Origin: Myroides profundi
GTDB taxonomy: Bacteria; Bacteroidota; Bacteroidia; Flavobacteriales; Flavobacteriaceae
Reading direction: 5' to 3'
Length of the DNA: 64,000 nt
Assembly: GCF_000833025.1 (NCBI RefSeq)
Contig: NZ_CP010817.1
Span: 3,286,001-3,350,000 of the forward strand
Position numbers and translations under genes: made by a program. Below are positions 10,713 to 20,501 of the stretch, piece after piece. How positions within the stretch are numbered: position 1 is the first letter of the stretch; every line of letters begins with the position of its first letter. The notes under the pieces were generated by a model that saw only the letters and a list, made by a program, of their open reading frames with translations, was not told where the DNA came from and ran no database searches.

Positions 10713-13127
10713 ATGATTAATCACAAAAAGTTTACCAATTATTTATTGGGACTGAGTTTCTATGTATCTACTATCCCCCTTCATGTACAACATACAATGG
10801 CTAATGTCATTAATGAACAAGTACAGACTACACTAAAAGGAAAGGTATTAGATAACAACTCTCCCCTTATAGGAGCTACTGTCTATATAAAAGAACTAGA
10901 TCTAGCAACTATAACCAATGAACTAGGAGAATTCACAATCTCTCTTCCTTCTGGACAATATACCGTTCAGGTGTCTTATTTAGGTTATACTACTCACCAT
11001 TCTAAGATAGACACAACTAAAGATAATACATTAAAGATTATCCTAAAACCTGACACTGCACAATTAGACGAAGTAGTCATAGTAAAGAACTCTACAAAAG
11101 CAGATATTAGAACACCTGAGATGAGTGTCAATAAATTATCTATAGAAGAAGTTAAGAAAATGCCTGTCGTACTAGGTGAAACAGATGTTTTAAAGTCTAT
11201 CTTACAACTCCCTGGTGTAACAAATGCTGGAGAAGGAGCGTCAGGATTTAATGTGCGAGGTGGAAGTGCAGGACAGAACCTAGTACTTTTAGATGATGCA
11301 AATGTATTTAGCTCTTCTCACCTATTTGGTTTCTTCTCAGTATTTAATTCAGACGCACTTCAAGACATCAAGCTATACAAAGGAGGAATACCAGCTAGAT
11401 TTGGAGGACGAGCTTCTTCTGTATTAGAAGTGTTCCAAAAAAACGGTAATACTGAGGAGTTTCATGGTACGGGAGGTATAGGAGTTATCTCTAGTAGATT
11501 AATGGCTGAAGGCCCTATGCAAAAAGGAAAATCTTCATTCCTTGTAGCAGGAAGAGCTTCGTATGCACATTTATTCCTAAAACTAACAGACAACAAAAAC
11601 TCTGCTTATTTTTATGATTTAAACACTAAATTGAACTTTGATTTAAACGAAAACAATAAACTTACCTTATCAGGTTATTTCGGACGAGATGTATTTAGTT
11701 TTAGTCAGTTATTAAAGAACACCTTTGGTAACTCAATTTTAAATCTTCAATGGCATCATTTATTCTCAGATAACCTAAGTAGTAAACTTACCACTTCATA
11801 CAGTGACTATGTATATGGCCTAGATATGGAAATAACTAGCTTTAAATGGGATTCTGATATTAAAAGTTACTCATTAAAATATGATCTAACTCATGATATC
11901 AATAGTAATCTTCAATTAAAATATGGAATAAGTGGGCTTTACTATGATTTTTCACCAGGAGTAATTAAGCCAACAAAACCAGACTCATCTATTATTTATA
12001 AAAAAATAGATTCTAAATACGCTTTTGAAGGAGGTGTATATTTAGAAGCAGAACAAAGTATTGGTCAGCATTTTAATTTAAACTATGGAGCTAGGTTCTC
12101 CACATTTACCAATCTAGGAAAAGAGAACATTAATCTATATCAAAACAATCAACCTGTAAGATACGATAGTGAACTAGGCGTTTACAAAATGGCAGATATC
12201 ATAGGTACCGAATCTTATAGCAAAGGAAAGAGTATTCAAAACTACAATAATTTTGAACCACGATTTGGTATTGCCTACATTATTAATGATGATCAGTCTA
12301 TTAAAGCTAGCTATAACAGAATGGCTCAGTATCTTCATTTAATGTCTAATACAGCTGCTCCTACTCCATTAGATATTTGGACACCTAGTGGTAAATATAT
12401 CAAACCAGAACTCGTTGACCAAGTTGCATTAGGATACTTCAGAAACTTTAAAGAAGGGAAATATAGTTTAGAAACAGAGGTTTACTATAAAAAAGGAGAT
12501 AACAGAGTAGATTATATAGAGGGAGCTCAACTAATAGGTAATGATGCTTTAGAACGCGTAATTCTGACTGGTGAATCTAGAGCATACGGATTAGAACTAT
12601 TAGTACGCAAGAATCTAGGCAGACTTACAGGATGGGTATCCTACACCTTAGCAAAATCAGAGCAGAGAACACCTGGTAGAACACCAGATGAACCAGGAAT
12701 AAATAATGGTCAATGGTACAGAACTGCTTATGATAAAACACATGACTTTTCTGTTACGGCTATGTACCAATTAAATAAGAAGTGGGATCTTAGCGCTAGC
12801 TTTACCTTACAATCAGGACGACCAACATCTTACCCTGAAGGAAGATATGACTATTTAGGTCAGAGTGTTCCTAATTTTGGGAAAAGAGGAGCTTATAGCC
12901 TACCTGCTTATCACCACCTAGATGTATCTGCAACTTATACTCCTACAAAAAACACAACTAGAAAGTGGCAAAGTGAATGGGTATTTGGTATATACAATCT
13001 TTATGGAAGAGCTAATGCGGCTTCTATATCATTCCGTGAACACAAAGATCACAGAGGACAGAATGAAGCTGTTAAAATGTCTATTTTCGGAATGGTTCCA
13101 AGTGTGACCTATAACTTTAAATTCTAA
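10713..13127 (+). CDS. TonB-dependent outer membrane receptor with carboxypeptidase-like N-terminal domain
   Basis: The 804-residue protein starts with a signal-peptide-like segment and a CarboxypepD_reg-like domain (about 40-115: LKGKVLDNNSPLIGATVYIKEL to TLKIILKPDTAQLDEVVIV). A plug domain follows (about 140-235: LGETDVLKSILQLPGV, GFNVRGGSAGQNLVLLDDA). The rest is a beta-barrel ending in an aromatic residue (VTYNFKF). Such receptors import substrates using the TonB-ExbBD system. It is 4 bp before a DUF4249 lipoprotein, a common Bacteroidota pair that is distinct from SusC/SusD. The substrate cannot be read from the sequence. Confidence 0.92.
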   Translation: MINHKKFTNYLLGLSFYVSTIPLHVQHTMANVINEQVQTTLKGKVLDNNSPLIGATVYIKELDLATITNELGEFTISLPSGQYTVQVSYLGYTTHHSKIDTTKDNTLKIILKPDTAQLDEVVIVKNSTKADIRTPEMSVNKLSIEEVKKMPVVLGETDVLKSILQLPGVTNAGEGASGFNVRGGSAGQNLVLLDDANVFSSSHLFGFFSVFNSDALQDIKLYKGGIPARFGGRASSVLEVFQKNGNTEEFHGTGGIGVISSRLMAEGPMQKGKSSFLVAGRASYAHLFLKLTDNKNSAYFYDLNTKLNFDLNENNKLTLSGYFGRDVFSFSQLLKNTFGNSILNLQWHHLFSDNLSSKLTTSYSDYVYGLDMEITSFKWDSDIKSYSLKYDLTHDINSNLQLKYGISGLYYDFSPGVIKPTKPDSSIIYKKIDSKYAFEGGVYLEAEQSIGQHFNLNYGARFSTFTNLGKENINLYQNNQPVRYDSELGVYKMADIIGTESYSKGKSIQNYNNFEPRFGIAYIINDDQSIKASYNRMAQYLHLMSNTAAPTPLDIWTPSGKYIKPELVDQVALGYFRNFKEGKYSLETEVYYKKGDNRVDYIEGAQLIGNDALERVILTGESRAYGLELLVRKNLGRLTGWVSYTLAKSEQRTPGRTPDEPGINNGQWYRTAYDKTHDFSVTAMYQLNKKWDLSASFTLQSGRPTSYPEGRYDYLGQSVPNFGKRGAYSLPAYHHLDVSATYTPTKNTTRKWQSEWVFGIYNLYGRANAASISFREHKDHRGQNEAVKMSIFGMVPSVTYNFKF

Positions 13128-13131
13128 TCAA

Positions 13132-13974
13132 ATGAATATTCTCAAATATATAAGTATACTCTCTATTCTATTATACCTAACTTCTTGTGAGCACGTAATA
13201 GATATAGACTTACCAACAGCACCTCCGAGATTAGTTGTTGAAGGTAATCTCGATTTTGATGCCGAAAATAAACAAGATACTATAAGCATCAATCTCTCTT
13301 TGACTACAGATTTTTATAATCCCCAAGCACCTAAAGTCCATAATGCAACAGTATGGGTAGAAGATGGTAATGGGAATAAACACCCGTTTAAAGAACTTAA
13401 TAATACTGGGAGATATATCTCTACCTCTATTAAAAAAGACTTTGTGAAAAATAAATATAAATTACATATAGAATATGACAATGATATTTATGAAGCAACA
13501 GAAAGTTTAGTTGAAACTCCAAAAATAGAAAGGTTAGAACAAAGAAGAGAAAAATTCTTTAATGATTACTATTATACAATTAGAATATACTTTCAAGATA
13601 CTGATAAAGGGGATAACAAACTAAACTATTATTACACTAATTTACTTTGGGAAAATAAAAGACCTGCCTTAAGTGTTCGTTCTAACGAGTTTTCTAAAGG
13701 CCAACTAATAGAAGACATTTCTACAGATAAAGACTATAAGCCTGGTGACAAAATACAAATAGACCTACATCAGATCTCTAGAAACTATTATGATTATATG
13801 TGGCTTATAAATGATGCGCTAAACAATGGAGGAGGTCCTTTTCAGACACCTATTTCTAAAATAAAAGGAAATGTCAAAAACCTTACTACACCTGATAAAG
13901 AAGCACTAGGGTACTTTAGAGTAACTGAGAAGCAATCTATATATCATACGATATTTGAACAACCTAAACCATAA
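13132..13974 (+). CDS. DUF4249-family lipoprotein
   Basis: The 280-residue protein has a lipoprotein signal ending in YLTSC (Cys 19), followed by the DUF4249 opening EHVIDIDLPTAPPRLVVEGNL. It is therefore lipid-anchored, probably at the outer membrane. Its position directly after the TonB receptor suggests that it caps or assists the receptor, as an accessory lipoprotein. That role is inference from gene pairing; the domain has no established biochemical function that I know of. Confidence 0.85.
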   Translation: MNILKYISILSILLYLTSCEHVIDIDLPTAPPRLVVEGNLDFDAENKQDTISINLSLTTDFYNPQAPKVHNATVWVEDGNGNKHPFKELNNTGRYISTSIKKDFVKNKYKLHIEYDNDIYEATESLVETPKIERLEQRREKFFNDYYYTIRIYFQDTDKGDNKLNYYYTNLLWENKRPALSVRSNEFSKGQLIEDISTDKDYKPGDKIQIDLHQISRNYYDYMWLINDALNNGGGPFQTPISKIKGNVKNLTTPDKEALGYFRVTEKQSIYHTIFEQPKP

Positions 13975-13977
13975 AAT

Positions 13978-14003
13978 AAAAAGCCATCATAAGATGGCTT
14001 TTT
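13978..14003. terminator. Bidirectional terminator between DUF4249 gene and recN
   Basis: An 11-bp stem (AAAAAGCCATC and its complement) with a four-base loop and T runs on both strands serves both convergent operons. Confidence 0.9.
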
Positions 14004-15659
14004 CTATTTTGATAATAACTCTTTAGCATGAACTAAAGCAGAATCACTAATATCTTTTCCTGATAACATCTGTGCTATCTCTTTCACTCTACTCTCATAG
14101 TCTAATAATGTCAATTGTGAAGTAGTCGTTTCGTCATCAGATGTTTTGTATACTTTATAATGTTGCTTCCCTTTTGCCGCTATTTGAGGTAAATGAGTAA
14201 TGGCAAACACCTGCATATGATTACTCATATCTTTCATAATCACCCCCATCTTATCAGCTACTTCTCCAGAAACCCCAGTATCTATCTCATCAAAAATGAT
14301 AGTAGGCAAATTAGAATACCTAGCTAATATTGCTTTTATCGCTAACATAATTCTAGACAATTCTCCTCCTGAAGCAACTTTCTTTAGCACACCGAAGTCC
14401 ATTCCTTTATTAGCTGAGAATAACAATTGTAACTCATCTTTCCCATTAGCTAAAAAGTTCTTGGATACAGTGAAGTCAAACTTAAAGTTGGCATTAGGTA
14501 TTCCTACTAATGACAATATCTCTAATAGTTGTTTTACTAAAACAGGAACAGCCTTTATTCTCGATTCTGAGAGCTTATCTCCTACTTCATGTAAAACAAC
14601 ACTCAGTTTATCAATTTCTCTTTCTAATGAGCTTATTTTATCGTCTATTCCACTAGCTAGATCTACTTTCTCTTCCAGTTCACTTCTAATAGCTAATAAT
14701 TCTTCAACAGTAGCTACTTGATGTTTTCTCTGTAAATTATATAGTAATTGTAAGCGATCATTAATTAAATCTAATTGTTCCGGATCAACAGACACATTAT
14801 CTAGTTGACGTTCTATTTCATCAGACAGATCTTTTAACTCTATTTCTACACTACTAATACGAGTATATAACTCTTCATAATCTTTAGAAATAGTACTCGT
14901 TTTCTGTAATAATTGCTTTACCTCTTTTAATCTATAAACCGCTCCTACTTCATCATCTGTCAAAAGATTAATTGATTGTCCAAAGCTTTCTCTTACAAAC
15001 TCAACATTATTCAGTTTTTCGTACTCTTGTTCTAACTCTTGCTGATTTAATCCATCAAGATTTCCTTGCATTAATTCCTCTAAAAGAAAGGCATTATAAT
15101 CTTGTTCTTTAATTAAATCCGCCTGCTGTTGTTGTAGGCTTTTTAGTTGAGTTTGAGCTTTCTTATATAATACTAAATGTCCTTTATACTCCTCTAAAAT
15201 AACACTATTATTTGCGACTGCATCAACAATTTGCATTTGGTAATTTTCATCAGACAACTCCATAGTCTGATGTTGAGAATGTATATCTATCAAATTTTCA
15301 GTTAATCGTTGTAAATCAGATAAGTTAACAGGACTATCATTTACAAAGGCTCTAGATTTACCAGAAGGTGATATTTCTCTTCTTATGATAGTTATATCTT
15401 CGTACTCTAGTTCTAATACACTAAATAAGTCTTTCAATCCGTATTTACCAATACTAAAGTGACCTTCTATAACACACTTTACTTCTTTATCTTTTAGAGA
15501 AGATAGATCTGCACGTTTTCCTTGTAATAAGCCTAATGCACCTAACACAATAGATTTACCAGCTCCAGTCTCTCCAGTAATAATAGAAAAACCATTAGAA
15601 AAATCTATTTCTAAGGTATCTATAAGTGCAAAATTTTTGATTGTTAATGATATAAGCAT
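14004..15659 (-). CDS. recN: DNA repair protein RecN
   Basis: RecN is an SMC-like ATPase that acts at double-strand breaks. The 551 residues include N-terminal Walker A GETGAGKS (29-36), central coiled coils (about 160-370), and the C-terminal signature and Walker B in KVASGGELSRIMLAIK and LPTIIFDEIDTGVSG. Length and layout are those of full RecN. It is the last gene of the bamD-rpoZ-coaBC-porD-recN run, 17 bp after porD. Confidence 0.95.
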   Translation of the reverse strand: MLISLTIKNFALIDTLEIDFSNGFSIITGETGAGKSIVLGALGLLQGKRADLSSLKDKEVKCVIEGHFSIGKYGLKDLFSVLELEYEDITIIRREISPSGKSRAFVNDSPVNLSDLQRLTENLIDIHSQHQTMELSDENYQMQIVDAVANNSVILEEYKGHLVLYKKAQTQLKSLQQQQADLIKEQDYNAFLLEELMQGNLDGLNQQELEQEYEKLNNVEFVRESFGQSINLLTDDEVGAVYRLKEVKQLLQKTSTISKDYEELYTRISSVEIELKDLSDEIERQLDNVSVDPEQLDLINDRLQLLYNLQRKHQVATVEELLAIRSELEEKVDLASGIDDKISSLEREIDKLSVVLHEVGDKLSESRIKAVPVLVKQLLEILSLVGIPNANFKFDFTVSKNFLANGKDELQLLFSANKGMDFGVLKKVASGGELSRIMLAIKAILARYSNLPTIIFDEIDTGVSGEVADKMGVIMKDMSNHMQVFAITHLPQIAAKGKQHYKVYKTSDDETTTSQLTLLDYESRVKEIAQMLSGKDISDSALVHAKELLSK

Positions 15660-15676
15660 ATAACTTAATTTTAGAA

Positions 15677-16561
15677 CTAAAGACTATTCCATTTTAATCC
15701 ATTTAATGGAGCTAATTTATTCAATAATTCCACTACACGTTTCTTATTTTTATCTGTCACTCCACCATATATTCCTATCAACTCATCCGTTTTAGAATCA
15801 AAGAAAACACGTGTAAGAAAAGAATTTGGTCGAGTAGAATTAAAACTTTCTAAAGCCGTTAACGCTTGTAGAATACCATCTCTTCCATCCGCAACATTAT
15901 CGCTCATTCGATCTAACCCTAAACGGTGATATTTATATAAAGCATCTCTATAAGCATCCCCTACACCTGATGTAAGATCACTAATAAAAGAATATCTAGT
16001 GTTGCTACCATCCCCTTGCTTCCATCCTCTATAATTTCCTTGCTGAGCAATAGACGCTATACCATTTGCTGTTTGCAAATAACTACTTCCACCACCTTTG
16101 CTAAACGTCTCTGCGTCTAATCCAATAATTAAATTAGCGTAAAAACCAATCAAAGAAGTCAAATTCGAATCGTATGAATTGGGATTGTAATAAAGAGATT
16201 CAAACTCAATATAATTAAAAACAATATCCTTATCATTAAACAACAAAACCTGAGTAGAATATCCTGATCCATACACAGGTCTAGATGATTTTATCTGAAG
16301 TGTACCTGATACCGTATTATTACCGTAAGTAGTTACATTCAAAAAAAACATACAATCTATCTTCTCCACTGGAGAAAACTTTTTAGATGTCCAACTTGTA
16401 TTGTTTATAAAGTCTTTAAGTGATTTCTCTAGAGACTTAAAGTAAGCTTGATTACTATTTCCTACTTGGCTATGGTTTACTGTTACTGTTGCATTAAGCT
16501 CTTGAGCATAACTACTTAGAACTATAAAAAACGAACCAAAAAGCCAAATAAGTTTATTCAT
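15677..16561 (-). CDS. porD: PorD-like (DUF4835) protein, putative type IX secretion component
   Basis: The 294-residue protein has a signal peptide ending near SYAQE (residue 20) and the DUF4835 hallmarks LNATVTVNHSQV, FSPVEKIDCMFFLNV, GYSTQVLLFNDKDI and DAETFSKGGG near the middle. From memory, this family has been linked to the type IX secretion and gliding machinery (PorD). Its start overlaps the end of coaBC by 8 bp. This slot, between coaBC and recN, is usual in Flavobacteriaceae. The family call is firm, the secretion role less so. Confidence 0.8.
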   Translation of the reverse strand: MNKLIWLFGSFFIVLSSYAQELNATVTVNHSQVGNSNQAYFKSLEKSLKDFINNTSWTSKKFSPVEKIDCMFFLNVTTYGNNTVSGTLQIKSSRPVYGSGYSTQVLLFNDKDIVFNYIEFESLYYNPNSYDSNLTSLIGFYANLIIGLDAETFSKGGGSSYLQTANGIASIAQQGNYRGWKQGDGSNTRYSFISDLTSGVGDAYRDALYKYHRLGLDRMSDNVADGRDGILQALTALESFNSTRPNSFLTRVFFDSKTDELIGIYGGVTDKNKKRVVELLNKLAPLNGLKWNSL

Positions 16562-17765
16562 AATGTTTAATTATCTTATATATAATATCCTGAGCTACTT
16601 CTTCTTTAGATTTTAATTCCTTAGGTTCTATATTAAAATCTTTATCTATAAAGGTAACCTTATTCGTTGGTTTTCCAAAACCTGCTCCTTCATCTTTTAA
16701 AGAATTTAAAACAATTAAATCTAAATTCTTCTTCTTGATTTTAGCTTTTGCATGTTCTATCTCATTTTGAGTTTCTAATGCAAAACCTATTAGGAACTGT
16801 TTTTCCTTTATAGCACCTAGTGAAGCTAATATATCAGGATTTTTATCCATTTCTATTATAAACTCTTCACTGTTCTTTTTAATCTTTTCAGTAGCTACTT
16901 CTTTAGGTCGATAATCTGCTACTGCAGCAGCGGCAACCACAGCATCCACATCAGCATAATACTGATGACATGCCTCATACATCTCCATAGCAGACATAAC
17001 CGAGATAACCTTTACTCGTTCATGCGCTATTTTCTGATTGCTAGGACCTGATACTAATACTACATCAGCACCTTGTTTAGCAGCCTCTCGAGCAATATCA
17101 TACCCCATTTTCCCAGAAGAATGATTACCTATAAAACGCACAGGATCTATAGGTTCGTATGTAGGCCCCGCAGTTATTAATAATTTTCTTCCTTTTAGGG
17201 GCAAATTATTTAACAACACATCTTTTACAGTCTGCAAAATTGTCTCAGGTTCAGCCATACGGCCTTTACCAACCAAACCACTTGCTAGTTCACCTTCCTC
17301 AGCAGGAATAATAAGATTACCATAACTTTCTAACAAAGCTAAATTACGGTCTGTAGTAGGGTGCACATACATATCTAAGTCCATTGCAGGAGCTACCATA
17401 ACGGGGCACTTAGCAGATAGATAGATTGCCATTAAGAGATTATCGCAATATCCATTAGCCATCTTCGCTAATGTATTGGCAGTTGCAGGAGCTATGACCA
17501 TTAAGTCAGCCCAAAGTGCTAAATCAACATGATTATTCCATGTCCCTCCTTCACCAGCATCATTGAAGAAATTTGTATATGCTGGATTCTTTGATAAAGT
17601 AGATAAAGTATAAGGAGTTACAAATTGATGAGAAGCAGGTGTCATGATCACTTGGACCTCGGCACCTGCTTTTATAAGTAAACGTACTAAGTGTGCCGTC
17701 TTATACGCGGCAATTCCACCAGTTACACCTAGTATTATTTTTTTACCGCCTAAACTTGACATCAC
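16554..17765 (-). CDS. coaBC: Bifunctional phosphopantothenoylcysteine decarboxylase / phosphopantothenate-cysteine ligase
   Basis: It catalyses two steps of coenzyme A synthesis: ligation of cysteine to phosphopantothenate (CoaB) and decarboxylation (CoaC). The 403 residues have an N-terminal flavoprotein domain (GVTGGIAAYKTAHLVRLL; His in NNHVDLALWADLMVIAPATANT; NGYCDNLLM) and a C-terminal CoaB domain from about residue 190 (LLITAGPTYEPIDPVRFIGNHSSGKMG; KIKKKNLDLIVLN). It lies 17 bp after rpoZ and overlaps porD. Confidence 0.95.
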   Translation of the reverse strand: MMSSLGGKKIILGVTGGIAAYKTAHLVRLLIKAGAEVQVIMTPASHQFVTPYTLSTLSKNPAYTNFFNDAGEGGTWNNHVDLALWADLMVIAPATANTLAKMANGYCDNLLMAIYLSAKCPVMVAPAMDLDMYVHPTTDRNLALLESYGNLIIPAEEGELASGLVGKGRMAEPETILQTVKDVLLNNLPLKGRKLLITAGPTYEPIDPVRFIGNHSSGKMGYDIAREAAKQGADVVLVSGPSNQKIAHERVKVISVMSAMEMYEACHQYYADVDAVVAAAAVADYRPKEVATEKIKKNSEEFIIEMDKNPDILASLGAIKEKQFLIGFALETQNEIEHAKAKIKKKNLDLIVLNSLKDEGAGFGKPTNKVTFIDKDFNIEPKELKSKEEVAQDIIYKIIKHYE

Positions 17766-17782
17766 TAAGTATTATTTATGTT

Positions 17783-18094
17783 CTATTGTTCTTTGTATGA
17801 AACTTTACCTTCTAACCACTCTTCTACAGCTAATGCTTGAGCTTTTGGAAGTTTTTCATAAAATTTAGATACTTCTATTTGTTCTTTATTTTCAAATACT
17901 TCATCTAAACTATCATTGTAAGTAGCGAACTCTTCCAACTTGTCAACCAACTCATTCTTGATCTCTGTGTTGATTTGGTTTGCTCTCTTAGCAATTATAG
18001 TAATAGCCTCATAAATATTTCCTGTAGGCTCTTCAATCTTACTTTTGTTATAAGTAATTGTGTTTACTGGAGCATTTGTTTTCTTTAAATCCAT
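17783..18094 (-). CDS. rpoZ: RNA polymerase omega subunit (Bacteroidota type)
   Basis: The 103-residue protein resembles the Bacteroidota omega: EEPTGNIYEAITIIAKRANQI is the conserved core that holds the beta' subunit, and the acidic C-terminal half ends in LPKAQALAVEEWLEGKV. It lies between bamD and coaBC with 14-17 bp gaps, the normal position in this group. Confidence 0.88.
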   Translation of the reverse strand: MDLKKTNAPVNTITYNKSKIEEPTGNIYEAITIIAKRANQINTEIKNELVDKLEEFATYNDSLDEVFENKEQIEVSKFYEKLPKAQALAVEEWLEGKVSYKEQ

Positions 18095-18108
18095 CTCTTT
18101 CGCTTAAG

Positions 18109-18915
18109 TTATTTTGAAAATTTTGCTAATTCTTCTTGTATATTTTCAAGCATACCATCTGCTTGCTTTTTGTATTTTGTTTCGGCATTAAAACGAACTA
18201 ATACATCGTACATTGATTTTGCTGTATTCAGACGTTCTTCCATTTTATAATGCACACTGTTCATTGCTAATTTATAAGCTGAATCAAACTTATAAAACAA
18301 CGCGTCTTCTTTATACTTTGTACCTGGATAATCATAGATAAAATTATCTAATGCTACGATAGCAGCATTGTAATTTCTAGTCCAATCTCCAATCGTATTT
18401 AACTGCTTTGCATTCTCATAAGTCTTTCTCTCAATCTTCTCATTCATCTCTTGCATAATTGAATTAGCTTCAAAAACAAAAGTAGAACCTGGATATTGAT
18501 CAATAAACTTTTGTAATTTATCTATTACATCATATGTTACTCTTTGATCTAAAGAATAAACAGGTGATAATGCAACACCAGACTTAATCTCTTTTAAAAG
18601 AGCTTCCTCTCGTTTCTCACTTCTTGGATATGTAGCCGCAAAGTTTTTAAAACGGTGCCCTGATAATTCATAGTCTTTTGTCAAATAAGTCGCTTCAGCG
18701 AAGTTAAAAAACATATCTTCTGCTTTAGGATTCGCTCTATAGACAGTCTCTAATTGCTCATAAAGACGAATAGCATTTCTATATTTCCCCTTCTCAAAAA
18801 ACTGATTTGCTACTTCTTTTTTGTATTCATAATCCTCTGATTTCAAAGCCTTTTGCATTGGTCCGCAGCTCGCTATTGAAAGCATAAGAATAGATAAACC
18901 GATATATTTTTTCAT
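18109..18915 (-). CDS. bamD: Outer membrane protein assembly factor BamD
   Basis: BamD is a lipoprotein of the BAM complex that folds outer-membrane barrels. The 268 residues begin with a lipoprotein signal (SIASC, Cys 17), followed by TPR-like repeats (NQFFEKGKYRNAIRLYEQL, PRSEKREEALL, DQYPGSTFVFEA, YDYPGTKYKEDALFY). It is the first gene of the bamD-rpoZ-coaBC-porD-recN operon and has a strong promoter upstream. Confidence 0.92.
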   Translation of the reverse strand: MKKYIGLSILMLSIASCGPMQKALKSEDYEYKKEVANQFFEKGKYRNAIRLYEQLETVYRANPKAEDMFFNFAEATYLTKDYELSGHRFKNFAATYPRSEKREEALLKEIKSGVALSPVYSLDQRVTYDVIDKLQKFIDQYPGSTFVFEANSIMQEMNEKIERKTYENAKQLNTIGDWTRNYNAAIVALDNFIYDYPGTKYKEDALFYKFDSAYKLAMNSVHYKMEERLNTAKSMYDVLVRFNAETKYKKQADGMLENIQEELAKFSK

Positions 18916-18974
18916 AAATGTTTTTCGTTGTTTTTGACAAAAGCATTTCCAAGATAGTCCTGTAAAAGCAAATG

Positions 18975-19004
18975 CAAATTTAAATTAATAATTGCATTAT
19001 ACAA
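18975..19004 (-). promoter_or_regulatory. Promoter of the bamD operon
   Basis: On the minus strand TTG (19004-19002) is 19 bp from TAAATTTG (18982-18975), an exact match to the Bacteroidota TTG-N17-23-TAnnTTTG promoter, about 60 bp before the bamD start. Confidence 0.75.
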
Positions 19005-19019
19005 AAAGCTTTTTATATT

Positions 19020-19052
19020 AAAAAGAAAAGATGTCTAAAATGACATCTTTTC
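19020..19052 (-). terminator. Terminator after the ferritin gene
   Basis: An 11-bp perfect stem (19025-19035 with 19042-19052) and a T run on the minus strand end the ligA-dapA-ferritin operon. Confidence 0.88.
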
Positions 19053-19077
19053 ATATAAATCATTATTCCTTAAACGA

Positions 19078-19593
19078 TTAAACTACTGGGTTATTATTCG
19101 CTTGTTGGTTAAAGTTTTTAATATCATTATCGAATAAATATAAACCTCCTTTATCATCTCCAATAAGGTTTATCTTATCTAGAATTGTACGCGCTGTAGC
19201 TTCTTCTTCTATTTGTTCTGATACATACCATTGTAAGAAATTATGAGTCGCATAATCTCTCTCTTCTAAAGCTATATGTACTAAATCATTGATGCTTTTT
19301 GAAACAAAAACCTCATGATCAAACAGTTGCTTAAACAACGCTTTAAATGAAGTATGATCTAACTCAGGCTTTGTTACAGCTGGGATAACAGCTTGCCCTC
19401 CTCTTTGGTTAACATATTTAACCAACTTAAGCATATGTTGACGCTCTTCGTCTGACTGTGCAAACATAAAAGTAGCAATCCCTTCAAACCCTTGAATCTC
19501 TGCCCAAGAAGCCATTTCTAAATAAATCTGAGAAGAATCCCCCTCTATTTTAATCTGCTCATTAAGCGCTTTTTCTAACTTTTCTGATAACAT
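19078..19593 (-). CDS. ftnA: Ferritin (iron storage)
   Basis: The protein stores iron as ferrihydrite in a 24-subunit shell. The 171 residues show the non-haem ferritin pattern: E17 in IKIEGDSS, E50 and H53 in DEERQHMLKL, ALEERDYATHNFLQWYVSEQIEEE with the second-helix glutamates, and a terminal GGLYLFD. The ferroxidase ligands appear intact. It follows dapA by 12 bp, as last gene of the run. No Fur-like site is evident directly before it. Confidence 0.94.
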   Translation of the reverse strand: MLSEKLEKALNEQIKIEGDSSQIYLEMASWAEIQGFEGIATFMFAQSDEERQHMLKLVKYVNQRGGQAVIPAVTKPELDHTSFKALFKQLFDHEVFVSKSINDLVHIALEERDYATHNFLQWYVSEQIEEEATARTILDKINLIGDDKGGLYLFDNDIKNFNQQANNNPVV

Positions 19594-19605
19594 AACTTTC
19601 TTTTT

Positions 19606-20487
19606 TTAATTCAGTTTTTTAATTTCTTTTTCGATTCTTGAAGCCAAGTCTGTATCTACATTAACTAATGGCAAGCGAAGTGTATTTTGCATCACTCCTT
19701 CTAACTTTAAGATCTCTTTGATTCCTGCAGGGTTTCCTTGTTCAAAGATCATATCAATAATTGGCATTAACTCATATTGTAATTTAAATGCCTCTTTGAT
19801 ATCTCCTTTTAATCCTAAGCGAATCATATCTGTAAACTTCTGAGGAACACCTTGTCCTATCACCGAAATAACTCCTGCTCCACCAGCTAATACTAAAGGT
19901 AGTGCTATTGCATCATCCCCTGATATTACTAAAAAGTCTTTACGAGTACTTTGACGGATTAATTCCATCCCTTGTACCATACTTCCTGCTGCCTCTTTGA
20001 TACCAATGATATTCTTAAACTCATTTGCTAAACGAACCACAGTGCCTACTGCCATATTACTTCCTGTTCTACCAGGTACATTGTATAAAATAATAGGTAA
20101 TGGACTTTTCTCTGCAATCATTTTGAAGTGCTGATAAATTCCTTCTTGCGTTGGTTTATTATAATATGGCGACACCGATAATATAGCATCAAACCCTTCT
20201 AAATTCTCCTGTGTTAATTCTTCTAATACAGCATGTGTATTATTTCCTCCCACTCCTAATACTAATGGCAATCTTTTCTTATTAGCCTTTATTACGGTAC
20301 GTTTGACTAACTGTTTCTCTTCCTTACTAAGAGTCGCTGATTCCCCAGTAGTTCCTAATACTACAAGGTATTCTACCCCTCTTTCTATTGTAAATTCTAC
20401 CAAATTCTGTAATGCTACTACATCTACAGAAAAATCGCTGTTAAATGGCGTTACTAATGCCACTCCCGTACCAATAAGTGATTGCAT
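19606..20487 (-). CDS. dapA: 4-hydroxy-tetrahydrodipicolinate synthase
   Basis: DapA condenses pyruvate with aspartate semialdehyde at the start of diaminopimelate and lysine synthesis. The 293 residues show [11 protein letters not shown] at the start, [13 protein letters not shown] near 45, the catalytic Tyr in [13 protein letters not shown] near 133, the Schiff-base Lys in IIGIKEAAG near 163 and [12 protein letters not shown]. The length is normal. It is 14 bp after an uncharacterised gene and 12 bp before ferritin. Confidence 0.95.
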   Translation of the reverse strand: MQSLIGTGVALVTPFNSDFSVDVVALQNLVEFTIERGVEYLVVLGTTGESATLSKEEKQLVKRTVIKANKKRLPLVLGVGGNNTHAVLEELTQENLEGFDAILSVSPYYNKPTQEGIYQHFKMIAEKSPLPIILYNVPGRTGSNMAVGTVVRLANEFKNIIGIKEAAGSMVQGMELIRQSTRKDFLVISGDDAIALPLVLAGGAGVISVIGQGVPQKFTDMIRLGLKGDIKEAFKLQYELMPIIDMIFEQGNPAGIKEILKLEGVMQNTLRLPLVNVDTDLASRIEKEIKKLN

Positions 20488-20501
20488 AGTTCTTTTAATT
20501 A

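Noticed and set aside
12922..13107. A 61-codon open frame inside the TonB receptor
   Set aside because: It is a shadow in another frame of the barrel part, which ends normally with an aromatic residue.
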